Source: Lachnospiraceae bacterium
GTDB taxonomy: Bacteria > Bacillota > Clostridia > Lachnospirales > Lachnospiraceae
Length of the DNA stretch: 64,000 nucleotides
Direction: 5' to 3'
Assembly (NCBI GenBank): GCA_024403555.1
Contig: JAKSRP010000001.1
Coordinates: 96,229 to 160,228, forward strand
The notes below the pieces were generated by a model, which was not told the DNA's origin, did no database searches, and was given only the letters and a program-made list of their open reading frames with translations. The translations under genes and the position numbers were made by a program. This document shows, piece after piece, positions 54,038-62,652 of this stretch; the stretch's first letter is position 1, and every line of letters starts with the position of its first letter.

Positions 54038-54796
54038 TTATTTGTAAATATCTTGTACTAACTTGATGCTGTCTTCTACGTGTTTTGCATTCTTGATGAT
54101 CATTACGTAGAGATGATCTTTATTGCCGCCTTTTGTATTATATTTCTGACCAAATTCACTTTTCGTCAGATCAATTGCAAAATATCCATCTTCTGCATCC
54201 GTTTTATCAAGGGATCCATCTTCGTTGATACGAATACCAGCTGTGTCATACACAAGCTGTTTGTTCTTTTCTAAAGCTTTGATATCTTCTTCTGGAAGTA
54301 CTTCCTTTAAATCATAACCTGCATTGATTGCCAGTAAGTATTTATACATATCGGCATTACAAACGGCTACATCGATTCTTCTTGAGGATACTTTCGTCTG
54401 AACTTCAAGCTCCATAATATAATAGTAGGAATTATCATAATCAAATGGCTGATCATAGTCTACTCTGACACCGCCATGATTGGTGATACCATCTTTTAAA
54501 AGCTCTGTTTCAAAATTCTTAAACCATGGAGAAGCGTCGGTTTCTTCCGTATTAAGTACACAGCACACATCCAGTCTTACCGGTTTGTGTCCCTGATAAA
54601 GCAGATTGGCAAATGTTCCAATCGTGAAGATGATAAAAATGGCTGCTAAGATATACCATTTAAAATAGTCCATGACGAATTTTAATTTTGCGAATCCTTT
54701 TAATCGTTTAAAAGTCTCGATATCTCTTTTTACTTCAAGCCAGAAAAAGGATGGAACCTTGTCTGCTTGTCTCTTTTCTTTCTTAGATCTTCCCAT
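54038..54796 (-). CDS. Membrane-anchored protein of unknown function
   Basis: Not recognised. The 252-residue protein has a basic cytoplasmic N-terminus (MGRSKKEKRQADKVP), one membrane helix at about 46-68 (WYILAAIFIIFTIGTFANLL) and an external domain of about 180 residues. Parts such as RRIDVAVCNADMYKYLLA and DGYFAIDLTKSEFGQKY vaguely recall solute-binding folds, but no family is claimed. It follows the DUF624 gene by 26 bases on the same strand and is divergent, as a pair, from the ABC transporter operon. Confidence 0.6.
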   Translation of the reverse strand: MGRSKKEKRQADKVPSFFWLEVKRDIETFKRLKGFAKLKFVMDYFKWYILAAIFIIFTIGTFANLLYQGHKPVRLDVCCVLNTEETDASPWFKNFETELLKDGITNHGGVRVDYDQPFDYDNSYYYIMELEVQTKVSSRRIDVAVCNADMYKYLLAINAGYDLKEVLPEEDIKALEKNKQLVYDTAGIRINEDGSLDKTDAEDGYFAIDLTKSEFGQKYNTKGGNKDHLYVMIIKNAKHVEDSIKLVQDIYK

Positions 54797-54822
54797 AATC
54801 GAATATCTCCTGTTTGCGATTT

Positions 54823-55533
54823 TTAGAATAAATCCTGGATATTGTCATAATCCATATAATCTTTGCTCTGATTATTTGATGTGCCAGGATTAAAGTTGTA
54901 AAAATCATCTTCTGCAAAGCCATCATCATTGGTTGGAAGATAAGGCTTAATAATAGAAGAAATAATAGTAGAACAGAACTGGCCAAGAAGACCAAAGATG
55001 ATAAATAATAATCCTGGAAGATTCACAGTGATGAATATTCCACCAGCCATAACAAGAATCATAATAATTGTCATAGGTGCATGTTTGATGGAGAGGGTGA
55101 ATGCCCATACTAAAATATCACGGTTTTTACGATCAAATTTTGCAAGGAGTGCATAAGCATAAATGGAGATGAACATCCATAAAAGAAAAAGCACTGCAAA
55201 AAATACCATAAAGAATGTAAAGATGCCTTTGCCCATGGCGTGGCATAAATAAACATCAAATGCAAGGAAAGCACCACAAAGTGTTAATGGGATTCCGAGA
55301 AGCATTCCCTGTTTGAGATTTTGTTTAAATGATTTGAAAAAGTCGTTCTTTAAATATCCTTCTTCCCCTAAAATTTTCTGAATCAAGGCGTAGTAAAGAG
55401 CGGTAATAGCAGGTCCGATTGTTACAATTGGCAGACAACAAAGAACAAATAAAAGATTGATGACAAATAAGTCAAACATTGTATCCATGGACTGCCAGAA
55501 AGGATTTTGTACGTTAAAAATTTTATTCCACAT
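54823..55533 (-). CDS. YesL/DUF624-family membrane protein
   Basis: A 236-residue integral membrane protein with about five helices. The N-terminus FNVQNPFWQSMDTMFDLFVINLLF with CCLPIVTIGPAITALYYAL is typical of DUF624 (YesL), a family repeatedly found beside CUT1 sugar ABC transporters. The C-terminal tail (residues 195-236) is acidic and Asn/Asp-rich, probably disordered. It is divergent from the sugar-binding protein gene. Function unknown; a role in assembly or regulation of the transporter is inferred from context. Confidence 0.85.
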   Translation of the reverse strand: MWNKIFNVQNPFWQSMDTMFDLFVINLLFVLCCLPIVTIGPAITALYYALIQKILGEEGYLKNDFFKSFKQNLKQGMLLGIPLTLCGAFLAFDVYLCHAMGKGIFTFFMVFFAVLFLLWMFISIYAYALLAKFDRKNRDILVWAFTLSIKHAPMTIIMILVMAGGIFITVNLPGLLFIIFGLLGQFCSTIISSIIKPYLPTNDDGFAEDDFYNFNPGTSNNQSKDYMDYDNIQDLF

Positions 55534-55729
55534 AGAAATGATCCTTCTTTCTTCTTATTTATATAGGTAAATTATATCAATGACTATTGTAACAAATGGA
55601 ATGTGCATTTGCAAGGATATGTCAAAGGGTTGTCATAAAAACACGTTTTTTATAGATGTTGCTATATAGGCAATTTGCATAAAATAGGGTTTGGATTATA
55701 GAAATTATGTACGAATTCACTAAAATTAA

Positions 55730-55777
55730 TTGACATCTCATGTATAGTGGTGCTAAAATTACCTATGTAAAACGTTT
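55730..55777 (+). promoter_or_regulatory. Promoter and operator of the sugar ABC transporter operon
   Basis: TTGACA (55730-55735), 18 bases, TAAAAT (55754-55759), then the palindrome AAACGTTT at 55770-55777 over the predicted start. A LacI-type repressor bound there would block transcription. The following leader of about 190 bases has two hairpins: CAAAGTC/GACTTTG (55830-55862) and ATATCTGAC-TCTC-GTCAGATAT (55898-55919). The rest of 55534-55730 is AT-rich with nothing recognised. Confidence 0.7.
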
Positions 55778-55958
55778 CTCATAATTATGCATAAGTTGTG
55801 CTCATATAATGACATATGCATGATCATTTCAAAGTCAGGAAGTCGCTAGCATCCAGACTTTGAGTCGGAAGAGGACATTACCGGCGAGAAACAAAAGATA
55901 TCTGACTCTCGTCAGATATAAACGTATTAACTTTATTGTTACTTGAAGGAGAAATGAC

Positions 55959-57254
55959 ATGAAGAAAAAATTATTAGCACTCTTACTTGCAGTTGCTATG
56001 ATCGGCACATTAGTAGCATGTGGCGGCGGCAAAACAAGCGACGGCGGTGACAAAAAAGCATCTTCTGGAGACGAAGTAGTATTAACAATCTTCAACTCCA
56101 AGAGTGAAATCCAGAGCCAGTTCGAAGAAATGGCTGCAGAATACTCTGATTCTCATGAAGGCGTAAAAGTAGAAGTATATTACAGCTCTGATACAGTAGC
56201 TGCTCATATGGCTACAAAATACTCCTCTAAAGAACCTTATGCACTTGCAATGGTAGATGCAAAAGATATCTACTCTTTAGGTGCTGACCACGCTTTAGAT
56301 TTATCTGAAGAAAAATGGGTAGAAAACACAGAATACGCTATCGGTCTTGAAGATAAAGTATTAGGTTTCCCTGTTTGTGTAGAAGCTCGTGGTTTAATGT
56401 ACAATGCTGATGCTATCAAAAACATCACAGGTGAAGATTTCGATCCTGCTAGCATCGCTACAACAGAAGACTTTGACGCTCTTTGCCAGAAATTAGTTGA
56501 CGGCGGTATGGCTGCTCCAACTGGTATCATGAAAGAAGACTGGTCCTTAGCAGCTCACTTCTTAGCAGAATTCTTTGAAGAACAGGAAGACGTAGATGCT
56601 TACGTTGATTCTTTATACAAAGGTGAAGCTGACGTAGCTGGTAACGCTAAGTTCAACTCTTTAATGGATACATTTGACGTATTAAAGAAATACAACTACG
56701 CAGCTGATTCACCAGTAGCTGCAGAACGTGAAACATCTGAACAGAAACTTGCTGCAGGTGAAATCGCATTCATGTTCGGCGGAAACTGGGATTGGTCTTT
56801 AATTGCTGAATACGAACCAACAGAAAACCTTGGTATGTGTGGTGTTCCTGAAACATCTGACAACTCTGGTTCTGAATACTTAGTTGGTGGCGGTTCTAAA
56901 TATTTCATGATTGACAATTCCGAATACACAACAGACGAACAGAAACAGGCTGCAAAAGACTTCCTTAACTGGTTAGTATTTGAAGAAGATGGTAACAAAT
57001 TCCTTACAGAAAAATGTGCTTTAGTACCTGCTTACTCTAACATCGATGCTTCCGCATTAGATCCATTAAGCAAATCTGTAAAAGCATACGCAGATGCTGG
57101 TAAATTAATCCCATCTTACAACTATGCTCCAGATGATCACTACGCTGTAGTTGGTGCTGCTATGCAGAAATACTTAGCTGGTGAAGCTGACCGTGCTGCA
57201 TTTGCTGAAGAAATCGTTAATTACTGGAAATCTACAACTCCTGTAGAAAAATAA
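55959..57254 (+). CDS. CUT1 sugar ABC transporter substrate-binding lipoprotein
   Basis: A 431-residue extracellular binding protein. It starts MKKKLLALLLAVAMIGTLVA followed by the lipobox Cys and a Gly/Lys/Ser linker, then the bilobal family-1 fold (VVLTIFNSKSEIQSQFEEMA, AAGEIAFMFGGNWDWSL). The Trp-rich GGNWDWSL loop is usual in oligosaccharide binders. The promoter and AAGGAGAAATG site are strong and codon use is highly restricted, so the protein is probably abundant. Substrate inferred from neighbours: sucrose, raffinose-type or fructo-oligosaccharides. Confidence 0.93.
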   Translation: MKKKLLALLLAVAMIGTLVACGGGKTSDGGDKKASSGDEVVLTIFNSKSEIQSQFEEMAAEYSDSHEGVKVEVYYSSDTVAAHMATKYSSKEPYALAMVDAKDIYSLGADHALDLSEEKWVENTEYAIGLEDKVLGFPVCVEARGLMYNADAIKNITGEDFDPASIATTEDFDALCQKLVDGGMAAPTGIMKEDWSLAAHFLAEFFEEQEDVDAYVDSLYKGEADVAGNAKFNSLMDTFDVLKKYNYAADSPVAAERETSEQKLAAGEIAFMFGGNWDWSLIAEYEPTENLGMCGVPETSDNSGSEYLVGGGSKYFMIDNSEYTTDEQKQAAKDFLNWLVFEEDGNKFLTEKCALVPAYSNIDASALDPLSKSVKAYADAGKLIPSYNYAPDDHYAVVGAAMQKYLAGEADRAAFAEEIVNYWKSTTPVEK

Positions 57255-57301
57255 TCAGTAATTGAGATTATTTGAAAAGAAAAACAATTAAGATTTAAAG
57301 G

Positions 57302-57340
57302 ATCCGGTCAGGAGGCTAGCGTCCTGACCGGATATTTTTT
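57302..57340 (+). terminator. Intra-operon hairpin between binding-protein and permease genes
   Basis: ATCCGGTCAGGA-GGCTAGCG-TCCTGACCGGAT followed by ATTTTTT. The permease ribosome site AGGAGG begins immediately after it. Partial termination or 3' protection here would give more binding protein than permease. Confidence 0.8.
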
Positions 57341-57354
57341 AGGAGGATTATTAT

Positions 57355-58236
57355 ATGGATACAAATAGTATGTCCTACAAAACCAAAAACTTTTTGATGT
57401 TTGCAGGCGTAACAACATTTGTATTTGTAGCAGTAGTAATCGCACCATTCGTGTATGGTCTTTACCTTACATTAACAAGCTGGGATGGTGTATCCCTCAA
57501 CAAACCTTTCGTAGGTTTAGCTAACTACTCTGCTACATTTGCAGACACTGCTTATTGGCAGGCAATGGGTAGAACAATGATCTACACATTAATCGCTGTA
57601 GTTTTAGTTAATATCGTAGCTTTTATCTTAGCATTCTTAGTAACAAGTGGTGTTAAGGGACAGAACTTCTTCCGTGCAGGTTTCTTCGTACCTAACTTAA
57701 TCGGTGGTATCGTTCTTGGTTACGTATGGAAATTCGTATTTAACCGTGCATTCGTTGCAGTTGGTGAAGCATTATCTGTAGGTGCTTTAAAAACTTCCTG
57801 GTTATCTACACCAAAAGGAGCTATGCTCTGTTTAATTATCGTAGCTGTATGGCAGTATGCTGGTTACATGATGTTAATCTACGTAGCTGGTTTCATGAGC
57901 GTTTCTAACGACGTTATCGAAGCTGCTAAAATCGATGGATGTACAAATATGCAGACAATCGTTCATATTTCTGTACCTTTAATGGTATCTTCCTTCGTAC
58001 AGTGTTTATTCTTAACATTAACAAGATGTTTCATGGTTTACGATGTAAACTTATCCTTAACAAAGGGCGAACCATTCAACTCTTCTGTAATGGCTGCTAT
58101 GCACGTATACAACCAGGCGTTCACATATAAGAACTTTGGTACAGGTCAGGCAGAAGCTCTTATCTTATTCGTTGTTTGTGCTGTAGTTGGTATGGCACAG
58201 GTATATATTGGAAAGAAAGCGGAGGTGTCAGCATAG
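57355..58236 (+). CDS. CUT1 ABC transporter permease, MalF/UgpA type
   Basis: A 293-residue inner-membrane permease with six helices. The EAA loop that contacts the ATPase reads VIEAAKIDGCTNMQTIVHISVP, lying in the usual place before the last two helices. It starts behind AGGAGG after the intra-operon hairpin and is followed 1 base later by the second permease gene. Codon use is as restricted as in the binding-protein gene, which is uncommon for membrane proteins. Confidence 0.94.
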   Translation: MDTNSMSYKTKNFLMFAGVTTFVFVAVVIAPFVYGLYLTLTSWDGVSLNKPFVGLANYSATFADTAYWQAMGRTMIYTLIAVVLVNIVAFILAFLVTSGVKGQNFFRAGFFVPNLIGGIVLGYVWKFVFNRAFVAVGEALSVGALKTSWLSTPKGAMLCLIIVAVWQYAGYMMLIYVAGFMSVSNDVIEAAKIDGCTNMQTIVHISVPLMVSSFVQCLFLTLTRCFMVYDVNLSLTKGEPFNSSVMAAMHVYNQAFTYKNFGTGQAEALILFVVCAVVGMAQVYIGKKAEVSA

Positions 58237-58237
58237 T

Positions 58238-59098
58238 ATGGAAACTTTAAATGAAAAAGCTGCACGTAATCAAAAGATCGCCGCAGTCGTAAAAATTTGT
58301 TTATTACTCGTATTATTCGTTGCGTTCGTATTTCCATTTATCCTTGTAATCGTCAACGTATTCAAAGTTAAAGCGGATATCACAATGAATCCAATGGCTT
58401 TAGTTGGTGCTCATGGATTTACAATGCAGAACTTCCCTAACGCTATGGAAAAGATGCACTTCTGGAGATCCTTCGGTAACTCCGCTTGCATCACAATCAT
58501 TTCTACAGCATTAACATTATTATTAGCTGCTATGGCTTCTTACGTATTAGTACGTAACAACTGGAAAGCTTGTGGATTATTATTTGGTGCTATGATCGCT
58601 TCCATGGTTATCCCATTCCAGGTATTAATGATCCCATTAGTATCTTTATATGGTGGTATCCTTGGTTTATTAGGACATAGAGCTACATTAATCTTCATGC
58701 ACGTTGGTTTCTCTTTATCTATGGCAACATTCATGTTCCATGGAGCAATCAACACTAACGTACCTATCGCATTAGAAGAAGCTGCTACAATCGATGGATG
58801 TTCTAAATGGCAGACATTCTGGCAGATCGTATTCCCATTATTAAAGCCAACAATTGCAACTGTTGCTATCATCGATGCAATGGCTTTCTGGAACGACTAC
58901 TTACTTCCATCCCTTGTACTTACAGCTAAGGAATTATACACAATTCCTATCGCAACACAGGTATTCTACGGAACATATTCTACAGATATCGGTTTAATCA
59001 TGGCTGCATTACTTTTAGCAATGCTTCCTATCTTAATCCTTTACGTATTCTTACAGAGATTCATCGTTGAAGGTGTTACATCCGGTGCTGTTAAATAA
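58238..59098 (+). CDS. CUT1 ABC transporter permease, MalG/UgpE type
   Basis: A 286-residue permease with six helices and the EAA loop ALEEAATIDGCSKWQTFWQI. The ATG at 58238 is preceded by GGAGG twelve bases upstream, inside the end of the first permease gene; the longer frame from 58187 lies within that gene. It completes the heterodimeric channel. No ATPase gene is in this operon: the partner is probably the MsmK/UgpC-type protein at 60340. Confidence 0.94.
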   Translation: METLNEKAARNQKIAAVVKICLLLVLFVAFVFPFILVIVNVFKVKADITMNPMALVGAHGFTMQNFPNAMEKMHFWRSFGNSACITIISTALTLLLAAMASYVLVRNNWKACGLLFGAMIASMVIPFQVLMIPLVSLYGGILGLLGHRATLIFMHVGFSLSMATFMFHGAINTNVPIALEEAATIDGCSKWQTFWQIVFPLLKPTIATVAIIDAMAFWNDYLLPSLVLTAKELYTIPIATQVFYGTYSTDIGLIMAALLLAMLPILILYVFLQRFIVEGVTSGAVK

Positions 59099-59135
59099 TC
59101 TGAACGTGATTTTGATTATTTAGATATTATATAAG

Positions 59136-59171
59136 CTGGCTGCACATTTGGACCGTGTGCAGCCAGTTTTA
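59136..59171 (+). terminator. Terminator of the ABC transporter operon
   Basis: CTGGCTGCACA...TGTGCAGCCAG followed by TTTT; partial read-through into the regulator gene is possible. Confidence 0.78.
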
Positions 59172-59189
59172 ATATAAGGAGATTGTATT

Positions 59190-60098
59190 ATGAATTATGA
59201 GCAGGAATTAGAAAAATCATTAAAGGAATTAAAAAGAGTGACAGGACTATCTCTTTCCGTTGATTTAGAGGATGCGATTAATCTCGAAGACACAGTCAAA
59301 CAGATTCGAGCACTGTCTACTGCTTTTAAAGAAAAAAATAATAAAAACCTCATTATGCGTAAATGGATTACTGGCAATATGAGTGAAGATGAGTTCTATG
59401 ATATTGCCAAGAAGCTTCATATTCCGTTTGAGGAAAAAAGAATTTTATATTTAATCAAAACACAAAATAACAGTGAAGAAGTAATTATGATCTTGAAAAA
59501 TCTCTTTCCGAGCAATTCGAATATGTGGCTCCTTCCTGTTAATAGTTCCGATATTATCTTGTTACAAAGCTTTTATCGTAAAGATCCAGATCCAAGAAAA
59601 ACATCTTTTGAAATTGTAAATACAGTAAGCTCAGAAGCATTTACCCAGATTAAGATTGCTTACAGTGGAATTACTGAAAAAATTAATGACTTACCAAAGG
59701 CTTATCAGGATGCAGAATTTTCCATGAACGTAGGTGAAATCTTCGGTATGGATGAGTATGTTTATGGATATGATCAGTTAGGTATTGGAAGAATCTTATA
59801 TGATGTTCCGATTGGATTATGTGGAGATTATATTCGCGAAAACTTAGATTTTAGTCTCTTAAAAGAGAATACCCAGGTGTTTGAAGCAGATATGTTATAT
59901 ACTGTGAACTGTTTCCTTGATAATAACTTAAACATTGCTGAAACAGCGAGACAGCTTCACATTCATCGTAACACACTTCTTTATCGATTAGAGCAGATCG
60001 AGAAGGAAACGGGACTTGACATCAGACAGTTTAATCAGGCGATGATCTATAAGATTTCATCTTTGATTTTGCTGAAATTCCCAGAGATAATTAAATAG
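59190..60098 (+). CDS. PucR/CdaR-type helix-turn-helix regulator
   Basis: A 302-residue regulator. The C-terminal PucR-type DNA-binding region is clear: LDNNLNIAETARQLHIHRNT followed by LLYRLEQIEKETGLDIR. The centre (about 95-225) looks like the GGDEF-like middle domain of the CdaR family (VNTVSSEAFTQIKIAYSGIT, LPKAYQDAEFSMNVG). The N-terminus is not recognised. AAGGAG precedes the ATG. Its place after the permeases, behind their terminator, suggests it senses sugar status or controls the transporter; no operator could be assigned. Confidence 0.8.
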   Translation: MNYEQELEKSLKELKRVTGLSLSVDLEDAINLEDTVKQIRALSTAFKEKNNKNLIMRKWITGNMSEDEFYDIAKKLHIPFEEKRILYLIKTQNNSEEVIMILKNLFPSNSNMWLLPVNSSDIILLQSFYRKDPDPRKTSFEIVNTVSSEAFTQIKIAYSGITEKINDLPKAYQDAEFSMNVGEIFGMDEYVYGYDQLGIGRILYDVPIGLCGDYIRENLDFSLLKENTQVFEADMLYTVNCFLDNNLNIAETARQLHIHRNTLLYRLEQIEKETGLDIRQFNQAMIYKISSLILLKFPEIIK

Positions 60099-60109
60099 AA
60101 GAGATAAGG

Positions 60110-60137
60110 GAGAAGTAGTAGAAATACTACTTCTTTT
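60110..60137 (+). terminator. Terminator of the PucR-type gene
   Basis: AGAAGTAGTA-GAAA-TACTACTTCT followed by a T run. Confidence 0.82.
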
Positions 60138-60159
60138 TTGTTTTGCCTATTGTTCGGAT

Positions 60160-60272
60160 AGAGTTCTGCTTGCTAGAACTCTTTCGCCGAGCGCGGTCGC
60201 ATCTGCGACATCTACATTGCGTGCGAGTGTGATTCTATTTCTTATACTTGGACAACGTCCAAGTATAAGAAA
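60160..60272 (-). repeat. Dispersed three-hairpin repeat element, copy 3 (inverted)
   Basis: On the minus strand: hairpin 1 (60238-60272), 16 bp with a 3-base loop, TTTCTTATACTTGGAC/GTCCAAGTATAAGAAA; core CACTCGCACGCAAT, GTAGATGTCGC-AGAT-GCGACCGCG, CTCGGC; hairpin 3 (60160-60182) AGAGTTCT/AGAACTCT. Unlike copies 1 and 2 hairpin 3 is not followed by a T run. It sits between converging genes, next to the msmK terminator. Confidence 0.82.
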
Positions 60273-60300
60273 ACCCCACAACAATCGTTGTGGGGTTTTC
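60270..60300 (-). terminator. Terminator of msmK
   Basis: AAAACCCCACAAC-AATC-GTTGTGGGGTTTT, symmetric and usable in both directions; directly adjoins hairpin 1 of the repeat. Confidence 0.82.
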
Positions 60301-60339
60301 AGGGGTATAATTTAATAGGAATGTAATATGTTTTTTATC

Positions 60340-61437
60340 TTAGTTTGTAATAGTTTTTTCTGTTTCCTTGTCGAATACATGAATCTTGTTCATGTTTAAG
60401 GAGAACTTAGCGTCGCTACCTGTTGTGTATTTTGTGTCAGAAGCTGTACGACATGTTAACTGTGTACCTTCAAGATCGAAGTATAAGTAAACTTCAGCAC
60501 CGAGTAATTCGAAGAAGTTAACTTTAGCAGAAATAGCGTGTCCACCAGCGATTTCAGCATCTGTAGCTTCGTTTACGTCTTCTGGACGGATACCAACAAC
60601 TACTGTCTTGTTAACGTAGTCTTTTAATGCAGCCTGCTTAGCAGCTGGTACTGCGAATGTGGATTCACCAATTTTGATTGTTTTACCACCATCAATAACT
60701 ACAGCATCCATGAAGTTCATCTGTGGAGAACCGATGAATCCAGCAACGAATAAGTTGTTTGGTTTGTTGTAAAGGTTAGCTGGTGTATCTACCTGCTGAA
60801 TCCAACCATCTTTCATAACTACGATTCTTGTACCAAGAGTCATAGCTTCTGTCTGGTCATGTGTTACGTAGATGATTGTTGCGCCTAAGTTCTGGTGAAT
60901 CTTAGAAATTTCAACTCGCATCTGTACACGTAATTTAGCATCTAAGTTGGAAAGAGGTTCGTCCATTAAGAATACTTTAGGGCTACGAACGATTGCACGA
61001 CCCATAGCAACTCGCTGTCTCTGACCACCGGATAAAGCGTTTGGTTTACGATCTAATAAAGCGTCAAGACCAAGGATACGAGCAGCTTCACGTACTTTAA
61101 CGTCGATTTCGTCTTTAGGTACTTTACGTAATTTTAAAGAGAATGCCATGTTATCATATACTGTCATATGTGGATATAAAGCATAGTTCTGGAATACCAT
61201 AGCGATATCTCTGTCTTTTGGTTCGATGTTGTTCATAAGAACGCCGTCAATTTTGAATTCACCGTCTGTGATAGATTCAAGACCAGCGATCATACGAAGT
61301 GTTGTAGATTTTGCACATCCAGATGGACCTACGAAGATGATAAATTCTTTATCTTCGATTTCAAGGTTGAAGTCATGTACTGCATGGTATCCGTTAGGAT
61401 AGATTTTCTGGATGTTTTTTAAAGATAAGTTTGCCAT
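60340..61437 (-). CDS. msmK: Sugar ABC transporter ATPase, MsmK/UgpC type
   Basis: A 365-residue ATPase energising CUT1 transporters. Motifs: Walker A VGPSGCAKSTTLRMIAGL (Ala in the fourth position of GCAKST), Q-loop MVFQNYALYPHMTV, signature NALSGGQRQRVAMGRAIVR, Walker B KVFLMDEPLSNLD and YVTHDQTEAMTL; a C-terminal MalK-like regulatory beta domain follows (VVGIRPEDVNEATDAE). AGGAGG precedes the ATG; a likely promoter on the minus strand is TTGTGT-17-TAAAAT (TAAAAT at 61486-61491). Being monocistronic, it may serve several permeases, as MsmK does in streptococci. Confidence 0.94.
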   Translation of the reverse strand: MANLSLKNIQKIYPNGYHAVHDFNLEIEDKEFIIFVGPSGCAKSTTLRMIAGLESITDGEFKIDGVLMNNIEPKDRDIAMVFQNYALYPHMTVYDNMAFSLKLRKVPKDEIDVKVREAARILGLDALLDRKPNALSGGQRQRVAMGRAIVRSPKVFLMDEPLSNLDAKLRVQMRVEISKIHQNLGATIIYVTHDQTEAMTLGTRIVVMKDGWIQQVDTPANLYNKPNNLFVAGFIGSPQMNFMDAVVIDGGKTIKIGESTFAVPAAKQAALKDYVNKTVVVGIRPEDVNEATDAEIAGGHAISAKVNFFELLGAEVYLYFDLEGTQLTCRTASDTKYTTGSDAKFSLNMNKIHVFDKETEKTITN

Positions 61438-61649
61438 TTGATTGCCTCCTAATACAATTCCTATTACTGTTTCATTCTATAACCTATTTTATTCAAAAGT
61501 GGATTTGTACACAATGTTGCAATTATATAAAAAAGGTAAAGAATATATGGTCAATTCGTATATTCGTAATATTAATATATAATGATAAAATTACAATGTG
61601 AAATTTCGTAGGAATGAAATTAGTATTACTCAATTGGAGGTAGATTGAA

Positions 61650-62615
61650 ATGGGCACATATGATGTAACAGCTTTAGGCGAATTATTAATTGACTTCACT
61701 GAAAATGGAATCAGTTCTCAGGGTAATCCAGTTATGGAAGCTAACCCAGGTGGAGCTCCATGTAACGTGTTATCTATGTTAAATAGATTAGGAAAGAAAA
61801 CAGCATTTATCGGTAAAATCGGTAGAGATATGTTTGGCGATCAGTTAAGAGCAGCTTGTGAAGAAGTAGGTATCGACACAAAAGGCTTAATGACAGACGA
61901 AGAAGTACATACAACACTTGCATTTGTACATACTTTAGAAGGCGGCGACAGAGAATTCTCCTTCTATCGTAATCCAGGTGCAGATATGATGTTAAAAGAA
62001 GAAGAAATTGATTACGATTTAATCAACAACAGCAAGATTTTCCACTTTGGTTCTTTATCTATGACAGATGAACCTTGCTTATCTGCTCAGAAAGCAGCTA
62101 TGGCAGCAGCAGAAAAAGCTGGTTGTATCATGTCCTTCGATCCAAACCTTCGTCCTCCATTATGGAAAGACTTAGCAGATGCGAAAGTAGCAATCGAATA
62201 CGGTTTAGAACATTGCCAGATTCTTAAGATTTCTGATAATGAAATCCAGTGGTTAACAGGCAAAGAAGATTATGATGAAGGTATCGCAATCGTTCGCGAA
62301 AAATATAATATTCCATTAATCGTATTATCCATGGGTCCAGACGGAAGCCGTGCATATCACAACGATTTAAGAATCGAAGTTCCAGCATTCAAAAACCCAG
62401 CAACAATCGAAACAACAGGCGCTGGTGATACATTTGGTGCATGCGTACTTAACTACGTATTAGAACATGGATTAAGAGATTACACAGAAGAAGAATTAGT
62501 TGAGATGATCACATTCGCTAATGCAGCAGCTTCTCTTGTAACAACAAAGAAAGGTGCTTTAAGAGTAATGCCTACTAAAGCAGAAGTAGACGAATACTTA
62601 GCAAGCATGCAGTAA
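61650..62615 (+). CDS. scrK: Fructokinase, PfkB family
   Basis: Phosphorylates fructose to fructose 6-phosphate. The 321-residue PfkB/ribokinase-fold protein has the N-terminal VTALGELLIDFTENG, the substrate region NPGGAPCNVLSMLNRLGKKT, and the C-terminal signature ETTGAGDTFGACVLNYVLEH with the catalytic Asp. Bacterial sucrose-operon fructokinases share this layout. It is monocistronic behind GGAGG with restricted codon use. It completes the pathway from GH32 and the amylosucrase-like enzyme, both of which release fructose. Confidence 0.92.
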   Translation: MGTYDVTALGELLIDFTENGISSQGNPVMEANPGGAPCNVLSMLNRLGKKTAFIGKIGRDMFGDQLRAACEEVGIDTKGLMTDEEVHTTLAFVHTLEGGDREFSFYRNPGADMMLKEEEIDYDLINNSKIFHFGSLSMTDEPCLSAQKAAMAAAEKAGCIMSFDPNLRPPLWKDLADAKVAIEYGLEHCQILKISDNEIQWLTGKEDYDEGIAIVREKYNIPLIVLSMGPDGSRAYHNDLRIEVPAFKNPATIETTGAGDTFGACVLNYVLEHGLRDYTEEELVEMITFANAAASLVTTKKGALRVMPTKAEVDEYLASMQ

Positions 62616-62652
62616 GAGGCCACCTCTATTTAGTATTAAATAGTTGTATATA

